Positions 60,553 through 64,000 of a stretch of DNA of 64,000 nucleotides are shown here, one piece after another. Below the pieces are notes generated by a model. That model was not told the origin of the DNA and searched no databases. It saw only the letters and a program-made list of their open reading frames with translations. The DNA is from Streptomyces bicolor (GTDB lineage: Bacteria; Actinomycetota; Actinomycetes; Streptomycetales; Streptomycetaceae), in the NCBI RefSeq assembly GCF_000719285.1, contig NZ_JOFS01000028.1:1-64000 (forward strand), read 5' to 3'. Both the position numbers and the translations under genes were made by a program. Each line of letters begins with the position of its first letter. The first letter of the stretch is position 1.

Positions 60553-63500
60553 CCGGTACGACCACCACCTCCCGCCGGGCCAAGGTCCGCGCCGCCCAGC
60601 TCAACGGGGTCGACGCCGTCGAGGTGAGCGACGACGGCCTGCTGCTCACCGTCACCTTCCTCGGCAAGGCCCCGCACGGCCTCGTCCCCGAGAACGTCCG
60701 CATCGACGGCGGTCGTCGCATCACCGGCATCGTCGCCGTGGACGTCAGCGTGGAGCGCGAGGAGGACCCCGAGCTCGACGACCGGCTCTACGTCACCCTC
60801 GACAAGGCCGGCGACAGCTCCCGCTACCGGCTCTCCCTCGTCGAGACCGACCCGTACGGCCGCCCGGGCACCGAGCCCTTCCGGGGCTTCGACCAGCGCT
60901 ACCACAGCGCGACCTTCGCCTTCCGGCCCGACTGCCCGACGCCCTTCGACTGCGAGGGAGACGAGCAGGAGCCCGAAGGGTTCCCGTCCGCGCCCGTCAT
61001 CGACTACACGGCCCGCGACTACGACACCATCCGCAAGCTGCTCCTGGACCGGCTCGCGCTCACCACGCCCGACTGGGTCGAGCGCAACCCGGCCGACCTC
61101 GGCATGACCCTCGTCGAGCTGCTCGCCCACACCGGCGACCAGATCAGCTACCAGCAGGACGCGGTGGCCACCGAGGCCTACCTCGACACCGCGCGCCGCA
61201 GGGTCTCCGTGCGGCGGCACGTCCGGCTCATCGACTACGCGATGCACGACGGCTGTACGGCGCGCGCGTACGTCGCCGTCGAGACCGCCGGCGACCACAC
61301 ACTCGCCCCGGGCACCTTCCGCTTCGCCTCCGTCGACGTCCGCACCCTCGACCCGCACGACCGGCCCGAACCCGGCACGGTCGTCGACGAGGCCGACCTC
61401 GGCGACCTGGACGAGCGCGGCTCGGTCGAGGTCTTCGAACCGGTCGTCACCGCCGACCCGCTGGAGCTGCGCGTCGCGCACAACGCGATCCGGCTGTGGA
61501 CGTGGGGTGGCGAGGTCTGCACCCTGCCGAAGGGGGCCACCTCCGCCACCCTGCGCGACGAGTGGGTCGACCCGGAGACCTGCCGCGAGCGCCGACTCGA
61601 CCTGCGGGCAGGCGACCTGCTGATTCTGGAGGAGGTCAAGGGCCCGCGCACCGGCACTCCCGGCGACGCCGACCCGAGCCATCGCCAGGCCGTACGCCTG
61701 ACCTCCGTCACCCCCGCCGTGGACCGTATCGAGGACCAGCCGGTCCTGGAGGTCACCTGGGCCGCCGGGGACGCCCTGCGCTTCCCGCTGTGCCTGACCA
61801 CGCGCGGCGGTCGCGACTGCCTGCCCGTCGAGGACGTGAGCCTGGCCCGCGGCAACGTCGTCCTCGTCGACCACGGCCGTACCCTGCACGGGTTGCCCGA
61901 GACGTTCACCGTCCCGCAGGCGCCCGCCGAGGTCGCCCCCTGCGACCCTCCCGCCTTCGGCTGCTACGACCGTGCGGAGGGAAACGCGCCCGCCCGGCTC
62001 ATCAACTCCCTCACGGACAAGTCGGAATCCGGTGCGACCCTGACCCCCGACGACGTCCGCGAGCTGTTCCAGGTGGTCGGCGAGGGAGCGGCCAACCGTG
62101 CCGGAATCGGCCTGGAACGTGCCGGCCAGCGTCACGAGCGCGTCGTGCCCGGCACGGCGTACGCACAGGCCGCCGCCCTGCGCACCCTGCTCGCCCAGTC
62201 CGTCTACCCGGGCACCCAGCCCCGCTTCCGTCCCGTCCTGGGGCGCACGCCCGTGGTCCAGGCGGTGCCGTTCCCGGACCTCGCAACCGTCGCCGCCGGG
62301 CAGGCAGAGCGGATCGCGGCGATTCCGGGACGGGTGCGGCAGCGGCTCGTCGAGCTGTGGCGCAGCGCCCGCGACCGGGACGGGCTCTCCGACGCCGAGA
62401 TCGCCGAACTCGCGGTGATCTACGGCCTGAGGATCCTGGAGCGGATCGAGCTGCGCCGCCACCCCGTCCGTGCGCTGCGCGAACTCCTGCACCGCAGCGA
62501 TCAGTTGCTCGACGCCAAGCTGCGCCGGATCGAAATCCTGACCTCGCGCGCCCGCGCCGGGACGGTCCTGGACGGGCACATCGCCTGGGAGATCGCCCAC
62601 AGCTGGGGCCCCGCGTACGCGGCCGGGCTGCACCCCGGGGAACCGGTGCTGCGGGGCTCCGCCACCGCCGCCCTCGACCAGGACCCGCGCCGCGCGCTGC
62701 CCGCCGTACGCCTCCACTCGGGCGAGGACGAGATCTGGGAACCGCGCCGGGACCTGCTCGGCAGCGGCCCTCGCGACCGGCACTTCGTCGGCGAACTGGA
62801 GGACGACGGCCGTCTCGCCCTGCGCTTCGGCGACGGGCGGCACGGCGCGAGGCCGACGCCCGGGTCCCGGCTCGCCCTGCACTACCGGCTCGGCGGCGGC
62901 ACCGCCGGCAACGTCGGCGCGGAGGCCATCAACCACCTCGTCGTCCAGTCCGACTGTGACACGCCGCCCGCCGCCGTGGTCCGCAACCCGCTGCCCGCGA
63001 CCGGCGGCATCGAGCCCGAACCCGTCGAGCAGGTACGCCAGTTGGCCCCGCTCGACCTGCGCCGCACCCGGCTGCGTGCGGTCACCGCCGAGGACTACGC
63101 GGCCCTCGCCACCGCCCTGCCCGGCGTCCAGCGCGCGGCGGCGGAGCTGCGCTGGACCGGCAGTGTCCAGGAGGCGCACATCGCGATCGACGCGTACGGC
63201 ACCGGCGCCCCGCCGGCCGAGCTGCTGACGTCGGTCGCCCAGGCGCTGGAACCGTACCGGCGCATCGGCCACGACCTCGTCGTCGGCGCCGCGCGGCTCG
63301 TACCGCTGGACATCGCGCTGACCGTGTGCGCCAAGCCGGGGCACCAGCACGGGCAGATCCTGGCCGAGCTGTACCGCGTGCTCGGCAGCGGGGTGCTCCG
63401 CAACGGTGTGCGGGGCTTCTTCCACCCGGACGCGCTGACCTTCGGCGAACCTGTGCGGCTCAGCCGTCTGGTCGCCGTCGCGGCAGCCGTGCCCGGCGTC

Positions 63501-63665
63501 GAGAGCGTCCAAGTCGCCCGGCTGCAGAGGCTGTTCGAGCCGGACCGAGGAGAGAGGGAGGACGGCGTGCTGCGGCTCGGCCCGCTGGAGATCGCCACCT
63601 GTGACAACGACCCGGACCGGCCGGAGAACGGCCGGCTGGCGATTTCCCTGGGAGGTGCCCGATGA
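60549..63665 (+). CDS. eCIS baseplate wedge protein (gp6/J-like)
   Basis: A 1038-aa putative baseplate assembly protein. Family features include YTARDYDTIRKLLLDRL and NPADLGMTLVELLAHTGDQI near residues 155-205, YQQDAVATEAYLDTARRR, a RFGDGRHGARP loop near 765, YRLGGGTAGNVG, and the C-terminal baseplate J-like segment AVTAEDYAALATALPGVQRA. It forms most of the ring around the hub. It overlaps the gp25 gene by 4 bp and the next wedge gene by 4 bp. Confidence 0.93.
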   Translation: MTGTTTTSRRAKVRAAQLNGVDAVEVSDDGLLLTVTFLGKAPHGLVPENVRIDGGRRITGIVAVDVSVEREEDPELDDRLYVTLDKAGDSSRYRLSLVETDPYGRPGTEPFRGFDQRYHSATFAFRPDCPTPFDCEGDEQEPEGFPSAPVIDYTARDYDTIRKLLLDRLALTTPDWVERNPADLGMTLVELLAHTGDQISYQQDAVATEAYLDTARRRVSVRRHVRLIDYAMHDGCTARAYVAVETAGDHTLAPGTFRFASVDVRTLDPHDRPEPGTVVDEADLGDLDERGSVEVFEPVVTADPLELRVAHNAIRLWTWGGEVCTLPKGATSATLRDEWVDPETCRERRLDLRAGDLLILEEVKGPRTGTPGDADPSHRQAVRLTSVTPAVDRIEDQPVLEVTWAAGDALRFPLCLTTRGGRDCLPVEDVSLARGNVVLVDHGRTLHGLPETFTVPQAPAEVAPCDPPAFGCYDRAEGNAPARLINSLTDKSESGATLTPDDVRELFQVVGEGAANRAGIGLERAGQRHERVVPGTAYAQAAALRTLLAQSVYPGTQPRFRPVLGRTPVVQAVPFPDLATVAAGQAERIAAIPGRVRQRLVELWRSARDRDGLSDAEIAELAVIYGLRILERIELRRHPVRALRELLHRSDQLLDAKLRRIEILTSRARAGTVLDGHIAWEIAHSWGPAYAAGLHPGEPVLRGSATAALDQDPRRALPAVRLHSGEDEIWEPRRDLLGSGPRDRHFVGELEDDGRLALRFGDGRHGARPTPGSRLALHYRLGGGTAGNVGAEAINHLVVQSDCDTPPAAVVRNPLPATGGIEPEPVEQVRQLAPLDLRRTRLRAVTAEDYAALATALPGVQRAAAELRWTGSVQEAHIAIDAYGTGAPPAELLTSVAQALEPYRRIGHDLVVGAARLVPLDIALTVCAKPGHQHGQILAELYRVLGSGVLRNGVRGFFHPDALTFGEPVRLSRLVAVAAAVPGVESVQVARLQRLFEPDRGEREDGVLRLGPLEIATCDNDPDRPENGRLAISLGGAR

Positions 63666-64000
63666 CCGGCGTCCCGACGACCGAGGGCACGCTCGCCGAC
63701 GAGTGCACCTGCGGCGGCGCCTGCCGCAGCGGCCACGACGAGCGCCTCGCCCCGGCCCCCGTGCACAACCCGCCCGGCCGCACGGCGCTCGACTACCGCG
63801 TCGGCGAGTACGGCTCCTTCCGGGCCGCCCTGCTGGACCGGCTCGCCTCACCGGCGTACCCGGCGCTGAGCGAAGCGAAATGGGGGTCCCCCCGGCCGGA
63901 GGCTGGGGGAGGCCTGACCGTGCGCACCCCGGACGACCCGGCGATCGGCCTCCTCGACGCCACCGCCGTCCTCGGCGACCTGCTCACCTTCCACTCCGAG
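63662..64000 (+). CDS. second eCIS baseplate wedge protein, 5' part
   Basis: The first 113 codons of another putative baseplate assembly protein, cut by the window edge. It starts by overlapping the previous stop (ATGA). A Cys-rich start (DECTCGGACRSGHDE) could bind a metal; then YRVGEYGSFRAALLDRLA and LRTPDDPAIGLLDATAVLGD-like sequence matches the usual N-terminus of this class. A common Streptomyces repeat interrupts the family sequence in frame (63866-63912). Tape measure, tail fibre and further genes would be expected beyond the edge. Confidence 0.85.
   Translation, partial: MTGVPTTEGTLADECTCGGACRSGHDERLAPAPVHNPPGRTALDYRVGEYGSFRAALLDRLASPAYPALSEAKWGSPRPEAGGGLTVRTPDDPAIGLLDATAVLGDLLTFHSE
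63866..63912 (+). repeat. in-frame short repeat with GGGGGTCCCCCC palindrome
   Basis: The sequence GCTGAGCGAAGCGAAATGGG is followed by GGTCCCCCCGGCCGGAGGC and TGGGGGAG. It is a hairpin-forming element that, from general knowledge, recurs many times in Streptomyces chromosomes, mostly between genes. Here it lies inside the baseplate gene and adds about 16 codons (LSEAKWGSPRPEAGGG) without a stop. It interrupts a segment that reads LASPAYPA directly into LTVRTPDD in its absence. Confidence 0.7.

Noticed and set aside
60150..63851. 1233-codon minus-strand open frame over the baseplate genes
   Set aside because: It spans three confidently identified, translationally coupled plus-strand genes and shows no domain.
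1..64000. CRISPR array, rRNA genes, insertion-sequence transposases
   Set aside because: No regularly spaced repeats, rRNA signatures or transposase/integrase genes were seen; only remnants and short repeats are present.

Overview
The window is very GC-rich, with third-position G/C bias, GTG/TTG starts, translationally coupled operons and many actinobacterial families. It is almost certainly from a Streptomyces chromosome or a close relative. The clearest genus-level markers are three SpoIIE-type phosphatases, a c-di-AMP (ydaO) riboswitch before an NlpC/P60 gene, an SAV_5884-type ATP-grasp RiPP pair and a Streptomyces-type contractile injection system.

Layout. 1-5157: a decayed patatin gene, a large membrane SpoIIE phosphatase/kinase-like sensor (767-3583) flanked by two diverged copies of a structured, tRNA-arm-like element, and a badly frameshifted acetate/solute symporter pseudogene. 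5158-11374: two more SpoIIE phosphatases and a pair of paralogous small proteins resembling pieces of the bifunctional primase/polymerase family. 11732-18079: a copper-homeostasis block with a DUF998 membrane protein, a YcnI-like protein, a Met/Asp/His-rich mini-protein, CopA, a PCuAC-like protein, a Met/His-rich membrane protein and an ECF-like sigma factor.

18202-28925: a probable metallophore or isonitrile locus. An FecBCD-type importer is followed by a 71-aa CxxCxCxC mini-protein, a glutamine-dependent asparagine synthetase-like enzyme, a P450 with an altered I-helix and an isocyanide synthase (DIT1/PvcA family). A second FecBCD-type importer converges on it and is preceded by a cobalamin riboswitch. 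29195-35078: a BBE-like flavoenzyme, an uninterrupted P450-MFS reading frame and a secreted phytase-like esterase. 35370-37800: a compact RiPP cluster (precursor, ATP-grasp maturase, P450). 37845-41700: decayed sugar-metabolism genes around an NlpC/P60 protein whose catalytic Cys is replaced, and an SDR reductase.

42177-64000 (running off the edge): an extracellular/cytosolic contractile injection system (eCIS) operon, all on the plus strand. It contains sheath, tube, gp26-like chaperone, DUF4255 cap protein, AAA ATPase, small proteins, a 2284-aa DUF4157 cargo protein ending in a nuclease-like module, an adjacent immunity-like gene, tube initiator, LysM protein, hub, spike, PAAR tip, gp25, and two baseplate wedge proteins. 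The strongest candidates for undescribed biology are the isocyanide synthase/AsnB/P450/Cys-peptide locus with two metallophore-type importers, the eCIS cargo plus immunity-like pair, and the P450-containing ATP-grasp RiPP cluster. All functions are inferred from reading the sequence; no database search was run.
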